Under the pieces are notes generated by a model. The model did no database searches. It saw only the letters and a list, made by a program, of their open reading frames with translations, and had not been told where the DNA came from. Of a stretch of 64,000 bases of DNA, positions 1 to 12,306 are shown piece by piece. Source of the stretch: Siphonodentalium dalli. Lineage: Eukaryota > Mollusca > Scaphopoda > Gadilida > Siphonodentaliidae. The stretch lies in assembly GCA_032622095.1 (NCBI GenBank), contig CP136066.1, positions 128,867,917-128,931,916 of the forward strand. The letters are read 5' to 3'. How positions within the stretch are numbered: the stretch's first letter is position 1; every line of letters starts with the position of its first letter. Both the position numbers and the translations under genes were made by a program.

Positions 1-531
1 TGTGTGCTCATACCATAGTGTGGTATACATAGTTTCATGGTTCAGATTTGTCATCCATGGTTTGCCTGCCTGTATAAAAATTATATATGTCTGGCAATAT
101 TTAAACTAGCTTTTCTTTTAATATTTATTATCATGGCTTCATTAAAAACAATATTTATATCTTATGAAATTTCATAGAATGAATCAAAAGATATTTTTAA
201 GTAATTTTTTTATGAGACAGTCTTGCTTTAATTTGATAACTACCTCATGGTGAATATTATTTTGCTTTAGATGGCTGACCAGTCAAAAGGAGCTGAGATA
301 CAGATTTAAGACTTTTACTTTCAATGAATTCACTTCAACTCCTAAAACTGACCATTTGGATTTGCTAGACTTATTGATGTGTGAAAGGTCCTTGGTTGAT
401 ATTGGTTGAAATATGGTTGAAATAGGGGCATATATATGAGATGCCACTTCCCCCACCTTTCTTCAAGAGAAAGTATTTGTGCTAATGAATTGAAGTTTGG
501 TACCAATATATTGATCTATATATTATCATTA

Positions 532-1532
532 GCTCAAATTTTTTTGTAAAGTTTGATCTATTGCCATGGCTTGATCATTATGAAATTTGAGATTGGTATG
601 TAGATGTGAATGAGTCATTTTAGGGTAATTCGGCCAGCAGCCATCTTGGGTTTTTACTCTTTGCATGACTAAATAATTTGGGGATCATTATGAAATTGGT
701 CATGGATGATAACATTGACATTTAGATGTCATTTTGGGGTCATTCGGCCAAAAAACATGGTTGCCGAAGGCCATCTTGGATTTCAAATTGCAATTAATTA
801 GCACGGGCTACAGGTCGTACTTTTTTTCTGGATGTTAATATTGACATGCAGATGGGAACAAATCATTTTGGGGTCATTCGGCTTAAAACATGGCCACCGG
901 ACAGCCATCTGGGTTTTACTCTTTGCATGACTAAATCCTTTGGCATGGGCTACAGGTCGTAGCTTTGGTCTTATCATCACAAAATTTGTTATGGATATTT
1001 TATTTATTTTGGGGTCATTCGGCCATAAAACATGGCTGCTGGCAGCCATCTTGGATGACTAAATTGTTTGGCATGGGCAACCAGTTGTACCTTTGGTGGG
1101 ATCATTATGAAATTTGTCATGGCTGTTGACATTGACATGTAGATGGGAACGAAACAATATCGTGTCATTCTGCAGAAAAACATGGCTGCCAGCAGCCATC
1201 TTGGATTTCAAAATTCAATCCATTAGCATTAGCCACAGTGTTCGTCAGATCTTCATGAAATTTGTCATACATGTTAATTTTGACATGCAGATAGGAACGA
1301 ATCTTTTTGAGGTCATTCAGCCATAAAACATGGCCACCGACAGCCATATTGGATTTTACTCTTTGCATGACTAAATCATTTGGCTACAGGTCATACCTTT
1401 GTCATGGATGTTAACATTGACATGTAGATTTGGCACGGTACATTTTCGGGTCATTCGGCAAAAAAACATACTCATCACAAAAATTTAACTTCTTCGCAAA
1501 GTTGAGCTACAGTGTCATGGACACTTTCATTT
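532..1532 (+). repeat. Repeat family A copy
   Basis: It opens with GTAAAGTTTGATCTATTGCCATGG, carries several CCATCTTGGAT / GACATGTAGATGGGAACGA units, and ends GTTGAGCTACAGTGTCATGGACACTTTCATT (split here for length: GTTGAGCTACAG, then TGTCATGGACAC). The short ORFs across it are repeat translations. Confidence 0.8.
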
Positions 1533-2462
1533 TTTTTATTGTTTTGATGTATTGTCAGTTAGATGTTTAATTTTCTTATGTCTGTTTTGGCTCTTGAACA
1601 TTTTCGTCTATGTAATGAGGTTCATATCATTATATTTGATAACATCCAGAAAGAATTATCAGTGGTGCCATGCTGATTAACCCTTCCTTAAGGGCCTTCC
1701 ACATGTTGTTTACAGTGTGGCATGCCACGTAGTTATTCAAATTATAACACTGGAGGTAATGTGTGCTTGCACACGGCATTCAATGTGGGCGACATCGCAA
1801 GAAAACGCTGCCACAGGATTACATTGGTGTCCTAATCTGTCTGCAGGTGTCCTAATCTGTCTGCAGCTGTCCAGTAAATTCCACCGTTTGCAATGACGGT
1901 ATAGAACGAAGACACTGGAAGCACAGCAGTTTTTGGTCTAGGTCTGTTTTGGACTGTAGTTGTGCATAGTTTCACCATGCAGCCATATTAAACAAACATA
2001 CGTGAATAACAAAAGAACCATGAGTTCAACAGAAACATACGAGAACTGCAGAAAACGCTGTTGCCGCAGAATTTTTTTTTATTTTATGTCAGTTAATGAA
2101 CTTGCGACTGAACATTCATATCTAAAAGGTATCGGCCATTCAGACCTATCTGAAGGGCATAGTTTAGAATGTGACCATTAACTCTGACACAATGCAAATT
2201 TGATTCCAGAGATCCAACAGACTTAGCTTTTAATTAATAGTCACCAAGAATGTATGATTTTGTAAGTGCTTTGATTGAGTATATACAGTGTAAACAGAGA
2301 TAAAGACAGAGACGACAAGTATAATGAATAACTTGTCTCTGTGACTTCTGAACTGGGTAATAGAAATAAATAAAATGGGTGTCTCATTTTAAAATAAAAT
2401 GGGTGTCTCATTTTATTGATATTGGACAAACTGTTTTTGTCACCAAGTTAATTTTTTTGTAG
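1533..2462. other. Intron sequence upstream of the first visible exon
   Basis: Only small direct repeats were seen: two units of GTGTCCTAATCTGTCTGCA at about 1827-1866, and two copies of AAATAAAATGGGTGTCTCAT at about 2366-2412. Confidence 0.6.
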
Positions 2463-2621
2463 AGTGAGAAGTCAGAGGTGCAGACAAGAGATGAGATCCT
2501 TGCTTTCTTCGCTAGCCATGTAAACGCTATTACAAAGATCTATGCTGACACTCAATTTGTGGAGAGGGAAAATCAAGATACGGGTTATAAAGGTGTGAAC
2601 TTCCAAGTGCAAAGAACAAAG
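2463..2621 (+). CDS. ADAM10: ADAM10-like metalloprotease, internal exon (start of catalytic domain)
   Basis: This exon encodes 53 residues including TRDEILAFFASHVNAI and GVNFQVQRTK, matching the start of the reprolysin catalytic domain of ADAM10 (human TREAVIAQISSHVKAI ... ISFMVKRIRI, from memory). ADAM10 is a type I membrane zinc protease that sheds ectodomains such as Notch and its ligands; that role is family knowledge. The acceptor is a T-rich tract ending AG at 2461-2462. The donor is AAG|GTAAGG at 2622. The exon begins and ends in phase 0 and joins in frame to the exon at 6472. The open frame continues past the donor only by chance. The donor is unusual: a 2.8-kb transposon starts at its fifth intron base (see 2626-5466). 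ADAM17 is the alternative, but the downstream exons fit ADAM10 better. Upstream exons (signal peptide, prodomain) are not in the window. Confidence 0.9.
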
Positions 2622-3547
2622 GTAAGGAGTCATCTCAAAACTCTAATCGGTACCGATTGCCATTTACCGATTGTAATCAAGCCTTTTGAATCGGAAAACA
2701 ATCGGTAAGTCGCATAGCGTAATTACGTTTAGAGCGTCATGAAATGTAAAATCAGTACCGATTCTACTGATCAATGCACAAGAGTGAACACCACAGTCGG
2801 TAATACAATCGGTGAAATCGGTACCGAATTGAGACGTTTAACGTTCAATTTTTGTTGCATGAAAAAATGAACACCGTAGTCGGTAAGACAATCGGTGAAA
2901 TCGGTACTGATTGAGACGTTTTACATTGTATCGTCATTGTATGAAAGCAACACGCACCTGTTGTTATTTACCCAAGAACATAGATCATCGGGGGATTCCC
3001 CTGGAAAAAATCCTGTACTAGGCTATGACCCCTACACATTTACGACAATGGGACAATCCTGGATCAACTCTGTGCACTACTTTTACTTTTCACGCGCTTA
3101 AATTCAAAATAAAAAAAATATAAAATTTCAATGTGCGACTTATATGAGATATAAAAGTGACCATTTTAAAATCCGCCTACTGTGTGAATAATTTTTATTT
3201 CTAAGTGCAAATGGATTAATGTTAAATCTACGCTAAAACACTAATCTGACCAATTATCTTGTATTCCTCCGTGAACATTGTCGGAAGTTTGTTTTGCGCG
3301 CATTCTGTCATTTTTGAAGTCAATGTTATGTTTTGGGTTTCGAAGTTCGAAACAACATCAAATTAATCAAGGTGAATCGACGGATATCAAACAAAATTAT
3401 TATCTATATTTTATTTTTTACAAAGACAAAAAGCCGTTCTGTCAATTATAAATAGTAATCTAACACAGACACTCGAAAGCATGTGTTTGTCAAAAAGTAA
3501 ACAGATTCGAGGTACCTGGCACGTGCAGTGAGCCGACTATTTGCAGT

Positions 3548-3683
3548 ATGTTTTCATATACTTATTCAATCGGTAATTTTGTTTCTAAGCATCGTGTAAA
3601 CGGAACCGGTGTTCTGAAAAAAGTGCACGTGTTCCGAGATACTATTTGTTCAAATTACCGATTGAATAAGTATAGGAAAACAT
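3548..3683. repeat. Long inverted repeat inside the 2626-5466 element
   Basis: Arms of about 33 bases (ATGTTTTCATATACTTATTC... and its near-complement ending at 3683) surround a spacer of about 70 bases. Short ORFs across it are by-products of the palindrome. Confidence 0.75.
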
Positions 3684-5078
3684 GGATGTCGACGAGTCAC
3701 TCGTCGCTACTCGCTAATGGTAAAAAATGTTTTAAGTTCCGTTAATTTGGCGTTAATCCGGAACGATTTTATCGCTGCAGAGCTGTAGCTGAGTATGTTA
3801 TTTATAGGAAACAGGCAACATATGCCCGATCCGGTATTTTGTGTTTAGTGTTTTTATTTGAGATATGTTTGTCCGGGCTCCTGGTTAAGCCTGCAGAACT
3901 TGAGTATATTATGTTAGGATACCGATTTATAAACTCGATTAAACCCTTATTTTGGGACTTTATGTCCAGTAACTGTGCCTATAGTGTATATATATAATAC
4001 AGGCCTACGTGGTACCGGTATTAACATGAAAATAAATACATAAAACAATTAAATCATGTGTTGCCAGACCAATAGTGAATTACTCAGGTGCTGTGACCAT
4101 TTGCGTTGTTACCCTCCTCCCTATTTTCCACCCTTCTCATTGGCCCATGTTCTGCCACGTGCCGGGCGACAAATCACACTGTCACCCGCTAAGCCGGGAG
4201 ACATTGTTTTTGTCGCCCGCCTGATATTAGTCTGATATTATATTGTAAGAATATCTCCAAACACACACTGCAGTAACTCATCTATTTCACATCACTACGA
4301 CGTACTAAAAATCATAGATCTTATATACCCCACGGATTCGCAAAACACACCAGTTATGGTGTTTGCTAATTTGCATATATTTAGTGAAAACTAATATTCA
4401 AACTTTTAAGTTGATACTTTTATCGGACAAGCGTTATTATGTACTTTTTACATCGAAACATCTCGGTGATTCAATATGTTCATGTCGACATTATGGTGGA
4501 AGATTGAAAGAGTGGATCCCTTGAGGTTGGTTGGTTATAAATGTTTGCTGGTAGACAACGTAATGCATACGTTTGTCGCGAATGAATGGTACTGTACGCT
4601 TATCCATGATATCAGACCGCTCCGCGATGTCTGCAATGTGATCATAGAAGTATTTTGTGTGAGGATCGCCATGTACTTAGGAGCACTGACACATATGAAT
4701 GCACATGAATGAAATCGACAACTTCCCAACAGCTTTCGGGGAAGACCGTTATGAAATAAACATCGCGAGTAAATTCCGCCCACAAGACGACATTGAATAT
4801 GCCACATTGCAGAAGGCGATAACATACCTATATGACTTATTGATTTACATTGCATGGACCGATATTGACGATTTAACCACCAAAATGATCGTAAATAAAA
4901 CGCAGATTATCAAACGCTTAACGGCTTGACTATCGTTTATAGAGCAGAAATCCTATAGGACGTTAAGTAGTTACTGAAAATATACATAATCGGGAAAGAA
5001 CGCACTCGTGACTCAGTGCGTGACATCGTGCATGTGAATGGCAAGGATTTTTTTCTGTGGTATAATCGAATAACAAAA

Positions 5079-5227
5079 CAGTTGTTGCCCTTCTTCTCGA
5101 GAGACATCGAGATTTGTCACCCGCTTGGGAATGGAATGTCTCCCTTGGAGCTGTGCGCCTCGGGAGACATTCCGTTCTCGAGCGGGTGACAAATCTCAAT
5201 GTCTCCCTCGACAGCGGGCGACAACTG
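5079..5227. mobile_element. Fold-back (MITE-like) hairpin
   Basis: Two arms of about 65 bases run from CAGTTGTTGCCC to ACAACTG and share the blocks ATTTGTCACCCGC and GGAATGTCTCCC in opposite orientation. It is nested in the 2626-5466 element. A related GGGCGACAAATCAC / GTCGCCCGC fragment lies near 4167-4220. Confidence 0.7.
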
Positions 5228-6471
5228 TATAATGTTATTTTTGAGTAACGTTCTGATCGGTAGATTCGGTACCGATTGTGACCGTCACAAATTGACATAA
5301 TCGGAAAAATCGGTACCGATTTCACCGATTGACGCGTTGTTAAAAAAATGTCGATTCTACGTTGTAATCGATATTTTATCGGTAGAAATTACTTCCACAA
5401 TGCGTCGTCAATCGGATAAATCGGTGTTTTTGCCCGTTTTATCGATTTTAGTTTTGAGATGACTCCTAAGTTCTCAAATGTTTAAGCTGTATACTTGACA
5501 GTTAAGCTATTCTGATGGGTTGGCATTCATTATATGTATGTTACTCATTGTACTGCCCATAAACTTGTGTCCTCTACAACTACTATGTATGACAACCAGT
5601 GACATAGTGGCGGTCAATTACAGTTGTGAACAATGGACATCCTGTTAGCTGATGTGTACTGTGATGACACAATACTACTTTTCACGACTTTGGTGCGTCA
5701 TCCTCTTGCTGGGGTTTGGATTTGGTTTGGATTTTGCTGTCTTATTTTCTTCATTTTCTTACCATCTTCATGCGATAACTTACAAAAATAGACATATCAA
5801 GTGATGAAACAAAACAAGAATAAACAAGCACCAGGAATTTCATAGAAAATTTAAATTTTATTGGAGCCTCTATATCGTATTTGTCATAGAAGAGCACTGG
5901 TCTATTATTGATTGAGACCAGTTTTATGAACATTGGAATAGGATGTTCAGACATTTGTTTTAAAAATGCACTACGTTAACAATATGTATGCAACAATTTT
6001 AGATGAGAATCGGTGGTCTGTAATATCGATACAATTGGCAGCACTTTTAAAAATGTTTTTGAAACTTTTAAAGTGTCACTACCAGTATATAATCTTTCGA
6101 ATGCCATCAGAGAATAGCCTGGTTTATATGGAACATCTTGATGGCTCACACGCCTGAACTATTTGAGGTTACCATGCCAATGAGGTGCAATATTTAACCT
6201 TACCCCTAAAACTAGATCACCTATTTTATGCTAGGGGGCGTCCTTATTAAAAAGAGATCACAGCCGATTGCAAACTTGGACTCTATTTGTTGAAGAACCA
6301 CATATTTACTCAACTAATAGGTTGTTTAATGATTTGTTAGCATTCAAAGTTTAATGATTTGTTTGCATTCAAATTAGCATCAAGTAATCTACTTATGTAG
6401 AAGCTTAACTAAGAAATTTCCGCAGTTTATATGTAATGATACTGGTTACACTATACTTCATTCTGTTTCAG

Positions 6472-6664
6472 ATTATGACTAATGGGACAGAGAGGTGTGG
6501 GACACCTCAGGCAACAGAATACTGCAGGACAAATATTGATGTTAGCAACTTCCTCAATCTCAACTCGAAGACAAACCATTCAGACTTTTGTCTGGCATAT
6601 GTATTCACATATCGAGACTTCACCCAGGGAACTCTTGGATTAGCTTGGGTTGGGTCACCAAGCA
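6472..6664 (+). CDS. ADAM10: ADAM10-like metalloprotease, internal exon (catalytic domain middle)
   Basis: Preceded by the acceptor CTGTTTCAG and followed by the donor GTAAGT at 6665, this exon adds 64 codons plus one base (phase 1). It contains the segment [14 protein letters not shown] then [12 protein letters not shown], which is strongly diagnostic of ADAM10 (human DDYCLAYVFTDRDF, LGLAWVGAPS). The first part ([17 protein letters not shown]) is a lineage-variable loop with an NGT sequon; a second sequon, NHS, lies near the CLAYVF motif. The phase-1 end joins to the exon at 26544 to give an AGA codon. A Tc1/mariner-like end begins only 12 bases after the donor. Confidence 0.95.
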
Positions 6665-6676
6665 GTAAGTTTTTTA

Positions 6677-6905
6677 CAGTTATGCTCTAATTAATTGACC
6701 CTCATTAACGAGGTTGACATGCAGTATTACGGTTAACCGCGATACTGAAACCATGAAATACGGCAGACTACCGCATGGTCACGGTTGAGTTTTGGGTACC
6801 ACGGTGACCTGCGGTAGCGCACCTCATGACCATGGTGACATGTGGTAGCTACCATGGTGACATGCATTAGCTCTACCCTGGTGACATGCATTAGCTCTCA
6901 AATGG
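6677..6905 (+). mobile_element. Left end of a Tc1/mariner-like element next to a splice donor
   Basis: After a TA at 6675-6676 the sequence CAGTTATGCTCTAATTAA ... CATTAACGAGGTTGACATG matches the terminus of the element at 33635-36256 (CAGCACTGCTCAAATTAA ... TTAACGAGGTGTACATG). Three tandem units of about 26 bases with CCTGGTGACATG / CATGGTGACATG follow at about 6818-6900. I could not find a matching right end, so the element is probably truncated. Confidence 0.55.
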
Positions 6906-8813
6906 TGAATTCGTTAGTTATATATACATTGTAGAAATGCAGGTAACGTCATATATATAATTATATGTACATGTGTATATGGTCGGAAACTAAAGCAGGT
7001 AGGTCTTGGTGGTATTCATACATTCTAGTAAGTGAGCTGATTTGGTGATAAATAAATTCGTTATTATTTTATATAATTATTTATATATATCACAAACAGC
7101 ATGATGCTATTATTAAAATTCATAAAAGCTTCAGATTTGATAAAATAGTATGTTTATATGCATTCATATTCCATATATAGACGTCATGCAATAAACAACC
7201 AAAAACACACAATGTGTTACAAATGGACACCCCACAGACACAACTGATGCATTGGGTGGTTTCCCGTTAATTCCCTCGAGTCGCGACCTCTTTAAACATA
7301 ACCTATTGATCATATCGCAATTGAAAATGAGTCAGACATACTAGGTCAGTTGTACAGACAGCCGTATATAGTAGAGTTCCTTCCGTAACTTTAAAAGACG
7401 TTTACTTTTGATGTCATGTTTATCCATTTCAAATTTGAAGAAAAATGGTATTGGAAAGCACAATGTCATTTGGGGTCAAACTGTGATGCACCAACCAGCC
7501 AAGTGAAAATATCATAAAAACCGGGAGCATAAAGCTGCCATCTGCCTGGTTCTGTTAGATGGCGGTTTCTTGTCGCAGTAAATCTATTAACTCGGAGTCA
7601 TTCCGATATAAGAGAGTTGTGAATGTAATCTGCATCGCGTTATCCTAATGATGTGATAAGATGCTGCAATAAACCTGACAGTTGGACACTGCTATAATAA
7701 ATTAGATTTTAAAATAAAAGTTTATGGTTCCCACTATATAACTTGTTAACTTAACCAAGGAGTGTATCAGATTAATAAAAGATAAAATCAAATTCCTAAA
7801 TATGTTGGCTGTTGGCATTTTGTTCATTTTGTTGGTTCTGTTTCACAAAGTAGCATTATTTTTTACAAAAATAACTATATGCCCAAGCTATGGATTATGA
7901 AGATGATTGGATGGACATTATTGATCTTAATTGGAATCGGGATATTTATTAGTGAACATTGTGCATTTACTGTATTATAATTCTATCATTTTGATGCCAG
8001 TTTGGATTATATTTGTTTGTGTTGCATGCATATAATTAGCCATGATATTCTTGGAGTGTTGCCATGTTCAGTGACTGATTGGTGAGTAGTTTGACATTAA
8101 ATTATTCACAACAAAAACTAAACAAACATGCAATGATTGCAACCAACAAATTTAAAATAAATTCTGTTAATAATAATTAATTTATTGAGTGTTAATTAGT
8201 CCCACAGGCCCAACCAGTTACAGAGTAGCATGGAGCATCAATTTCCTTGATAAAAGGGAAGATTATTGAAGAAGTTTTGGGTTGCTTCAACTGTTTGGTC
8301 ACTCGAATTTAATTGATCATATTAAATCACAACAGGGAGGAAGAACGGGAAGAGTGAAGACATTGTGCAGCTGATCTCAATCCTCAAACTTTGTCGACTT
8401 ACATAGTTTTTATAAACCCCACTGTAAAACAGTTTTATATATAGTATGTCGTGGTGTGATTCCAATTTGAATCCATGTTGCTTCGTGCAGTATTAACTAT
8501 TAAGTTACGAAAGCACGCATTGCCACAAACGCCACTTTTACGTTGTCACTTCCTTGTGTGCATTCAGACTTGACACACAGTGACTGCACACGTGCTTTTG
8601 TCGGAAGAAAACTTCAAAGGGTCGGAATTGATTGAAGGTCGCCGACACTTCCAGACAGTTCGAGAATTGCTACTAAGTATCTGATACTACCTCGTGTACT
8701 AATTAATGCTTGCATTGCACTGTACTATCTGTGACACGGGATTTAGTATTAGTTTTTCATCATTTAACCTAATATTTTGAGGATTATTCACGTTCACATT
8801 CAACTGACAACAG
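6906..8813. other. Intron sequence, nothing recognised
   Basis: AT-rich intron DNA with no convincing exon, RNA gene or repeat boundary. Confidence 0.5.
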
Positions 8814-8902
8814 GATGCGGTTACGTCCGGTTCATTTTTTTCTAACCGGTTACGTTGCTAACCGGATGCTAACCGGTTAACCGTCTAACCGTTTCAGCTC
8901 TA
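8814..8902. mobile_element. Possible hAT-like terminus with AACCGGTTA motifs
   Basis: AACCGG or its complement recurs at least four times before TTTCAGCTCTA, which in reverse reads TAGAGCTGAAACGG, a hAT-style end. No partner end was found. Confidence 0.3.
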
Positions 8903-11356
8903 ATAATTTACCCATTTATTTCAGGAACAATTAGGCCTATGTCTGTTTTGATAATCGACGAATCGAGCATGTTGTTTTGTTTATGTACGTTTCTGTTTCC
9001 GGTTCTATTTGTTGTCATTACTTTTGGATTCGTCCACAGCCTCATTCGTAAGCATATTTTTATTGGGGTGGAAGCTTGTTTAAAAGAATTAAAACTCTAC
9101 ACGTTTCAAATTTTGATTCCAAGTTACTTAATTGTCCATTGAATTATTTATGCATATTATTCATACAGCACATATCTCCTAGAAACGCTCTGAAGGAAAC
9201 ATAAAAAGAAATGGTTTCATAAACGTAGTATCCCTTCAACACTAGCAATAGACTGTTCCAAAGTGAACGTGATACAAAAATTAAATATATATTTGATAAA
9301 AATCGAATAAATTACCAAACACATGTGAAATAAATGCCATAAGATTACGATAATTACTACACATTGGCTTCAAATAGTTGATTTTCAATAGCAAGTGGCA
9401 TTCTTTAAACAATATTTGAGAACTATATTGTTTGGCTGATTTTCCCACCACCTGATTTGCGCTTATTTTTTGGCGCCATCAGTGTCTAGTAAACAATTCA
9501 CGCTGCCAGGATTTTGATTCATCATTCAAGAATAAATTTGTTCTCAAAACTACGGCCAATAAATATAATTTCTCCCAGTGTATTTTTTTTATCAATCATA
9601 CTCAGTGTATAATTGACAAGGTAATTCTTAAAATGCAGATAACGAAATGCGCTAAATCATTATTTTTGAACATAGCACGTGTTCGGCTCGCCGCCTATAC
9701 TGACACAAATAAAACATAACGCAAGTTTTACGCAGTCAATTCTTTAATTTTTCACATCACAATTTGGCGAATTTCCTGGAGGCTATCTAAGTGATAATGC
9801 GCAGTGAATGTGAACATTAGTAATCACACAAGAACAAAATAATCAGTGCTGACAAAAATGTTCACCCCTCCGAGAACCTCATGCACCTAATGTTCGTACT
9901 TGACCCAGTTAACTATGATCAATAGATCCCTCCCTACACATTTTTATCGTTCATGCCAGTCATATATGACATAATATTGGCAAGTCATTTTGAAACGATG
10001 GACTGGCTATTAATATCGATAAAGGTACGCGCATTTGAGATATCAAACTAAATAGAAGTTAGCAAGACATCTTTTTGTAAAAAGATGACGAAATACAATT
10101 ATAGGCCTACTACAAACAAATCGCATCGTGTTACCTTGACCTTGATGATGCAATCATAAAATTCGACACTGTCAACATAATTAGGCTATGTTCAACTTAT
10201 CAAAATTATCAATGCAGCCTATTTATAATTAGTAATAATTACAGAAAACGAAATTAATGTAGAGTATATAGGCCTACAAAAGTAGCCCATGCATACATTT
10301 ATTTGTCAGTTAAATGTTATGATTGCTTCGCGCATTTATAACTTTTGCACTGCAGATTCGCACATGGAATTTTCCAGTCATATTTTCACAGGTCTTTATA
10401 GACGCTCTTTATTTACCATATTAGGATTCATGGAAACAATAACATCATGGAAAAACTATGAATTACTACTAAATTGTTAATGCTAAAAGTTTACATATAC
10501 AGCAGGACCCCCCCCCCCCCCCCCCCCCCATATACATGTCATGTTATGAATCTCTATTTACTCTTTACTAAAAGATAGAAAACAGAGTAGATATTCATGG
10601 CGTGCATGATCGATCTACCCCCCCCCCCCCCCCCCCCCCACGAAACTGCATGACCATGCAGAATGTAGGCATAACAGCAAAATTTCATGCTTAAAAGTTT
10701 AACCCTCTGTGGAGTTATATTTTTCTTTCTACTGTGCACAGTGTCTACTGGCGAGTTTTGTTGTTTGCGATCCATGCATGTGCTTGTAAAAAAAAAATGC
10801 ACTTGCGTTATAAAGCACATCAAATTCTGTCTCACATTGCAATAAATTTCGCCTAGGCTATGTATATTCGGAATATACGTACAGGCCCGATATTTTTTAA
10901 GCTGGAGTTGTCCCATGTTTGAAATTGTTTTATAAATCCGTTCACTGTATGAAATCTGATAATGATTTGTCTTCTTCAAGACAGGCACGATCAAGTGACT
11001 TCACGCATGACTGCATATATTATATATGGGACCTATACCGGTATATACTCAGCAATGCCACATGTGTTGTTCCCAGAAACGTAAATATTGATGACCCCAA
11101 TTCCTGGAATCGGGCTAAAAATAGAACATACGACATCTCATGTTAAGACTGCACTCGATTGTGCATGCTTTAATTGTGTCGTTGGCGATTCGCGAATAAA
11201 TACAAATCTTTTGCATTTGCCATAAATATATATCTTTATTTCCTCCATATTTAAAAGTCAGAGGTATTTAAAAATATTGCAAACACAAGCTTTGAAGATA
11301 TAGTATACAACTGCATACATATTTCGGTATGCTCCCCGCGACTTGATTTTGAAGAT
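8903..11356. other. Intron sequence with two poly-C tracts
   Basis: No gene was recognised. Two runs of about 22 C lie at about 10507-10529 and 10618-10639, roughly 110 bases apart; short ORFs on the minus strand translate the complementary G run as glycines. Confidence 0.6.
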
Positions 11357-11802
11357 TTCCCGATGGGTGGGGTGTATTGTCCGGGTAAAATACCGATATT
11401 TTACGTAGCACCCACTGATCACCACAGTATACATAATAGTTCTACGACCCATACGTGTTCCCTGATACTGTAAAACTTTATACTGAAGATTTCTCATATT
11501 AGAAATCGAAACTATTAAATCAATTATAAAGATAGGCCTATAAAACATATAATCCCGATAAAAGTCCCGAGTAATCCCGATACAGAAACTTTCCAAACAA
11601 CATGCGGTGTTGTTTTCGGAATATGATACTCCGAAATGAAAGTAAACTCCGATAGAATCCCGATAGACTAAGTAAATATTCCGATAATTTCCCGAAAAAT
11701 GTTGCGTCATTTCCCGATAATTTCCCGATAACTGTATATATGTGCTATCGGGATCTATCGGGAAATAGGATGATTTCCCAATAGTAGTTTTGAGATTACC
11801 CC
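11357..11802. mobile_element. Right part of a TWA-target transposon with CCCGATA arrays
   Basis: The right terminus AGTTTTGAGATTACCCC is followed by TTA at 11803. In reverse it reads GGGGTAATCTCAAAACT, close to the end of the 2626-5466 element. Upstream, TCCCGATA or its complement occurs about ten times between 11357 and 11772. The left terminus was not located; the only weak match is TCTCAAAACTAC at 9542. Confidence 0.6.
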
Positions 11803-12306
11803 TTAATTTAATGATCATCAAACCGAGGGATATATGACCTTGAACTTTCGGTTAATTCAGAATTGGAACTCGCCGTATTAGGGATGTAAACACTTCCAAT
11901 GTGCATGTGTTAGAGGATAGATTAATGGAATGATTAATCAATTCCAAGAAACACTCATATATATTCATGAAATACCTTTTGAAGAAACTTTCAATTAGAA
12001 GATGGCAGCAGGGAGCCAATCAGAGAGTGTGGGCATGCTTGGAACCCAATGCGGGGTAGAGTCTATTAAGAAGAATCATTCGCTTTGTTAAATTCTCGGA
12101 AAACGGGTAATATTTTTTACATTTACATACTTTCCCTATTTACAGACGAAAATAACGCATCCCTGCTAGCACTTTGAAACCAACATGTGTCAGTCAATTT
12201 TGGAACATCAATTTTACCCACCCTCCCTCCCTAGTTCTAATTGGAAACATCAGAGTCCCACGATAGAGTTCTTCCTTTTTCTGCTCACTACAGGGATAGA
12301 TAATCA

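Larger units (their letters stand above)
2626..5466. mobile_element. Non-autonomous TWA-target DNA transposon with ATCGGTACCGAT arrays
   Basis: Terminal inverted repeats GGAGTCATCTCAAAACT (2626) and its reverse complement (ending 5466) are flanked by TAA direct repeats at 2623-2625 and 5467-5469. Subterminal zones (about 2647-2910 and 5255-5455) are crowded with ATCGGTACCGAT-type palindromes. No transposase was recognised in its 2.8 kb. The 3-bp TWA target suggests PIF/Harbinger or a related group, but the class is inferred from the target only. Removing it restores the donor AAG|GTAAGT for the exon at 2463-2621. Confidence 0.85.

Noticed and set aside
9540-9553. Left terminus partner for the transposon end at 11802
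   Set aside because: Only TCTCAAAACTAC matches; the GGGG start and a TTA flank are absent.
10554-10994. 146-codon minus-strand ORF with a glycine run
   Set aside because: The glycine run is the poly-C tract read in reverse; there is no other support.
11258-11821. 187-codon minus-strand ORF
   Set aside because: It runs across the CCCGATA array of a transposon end; no domain and the open frame comes from the repeat.
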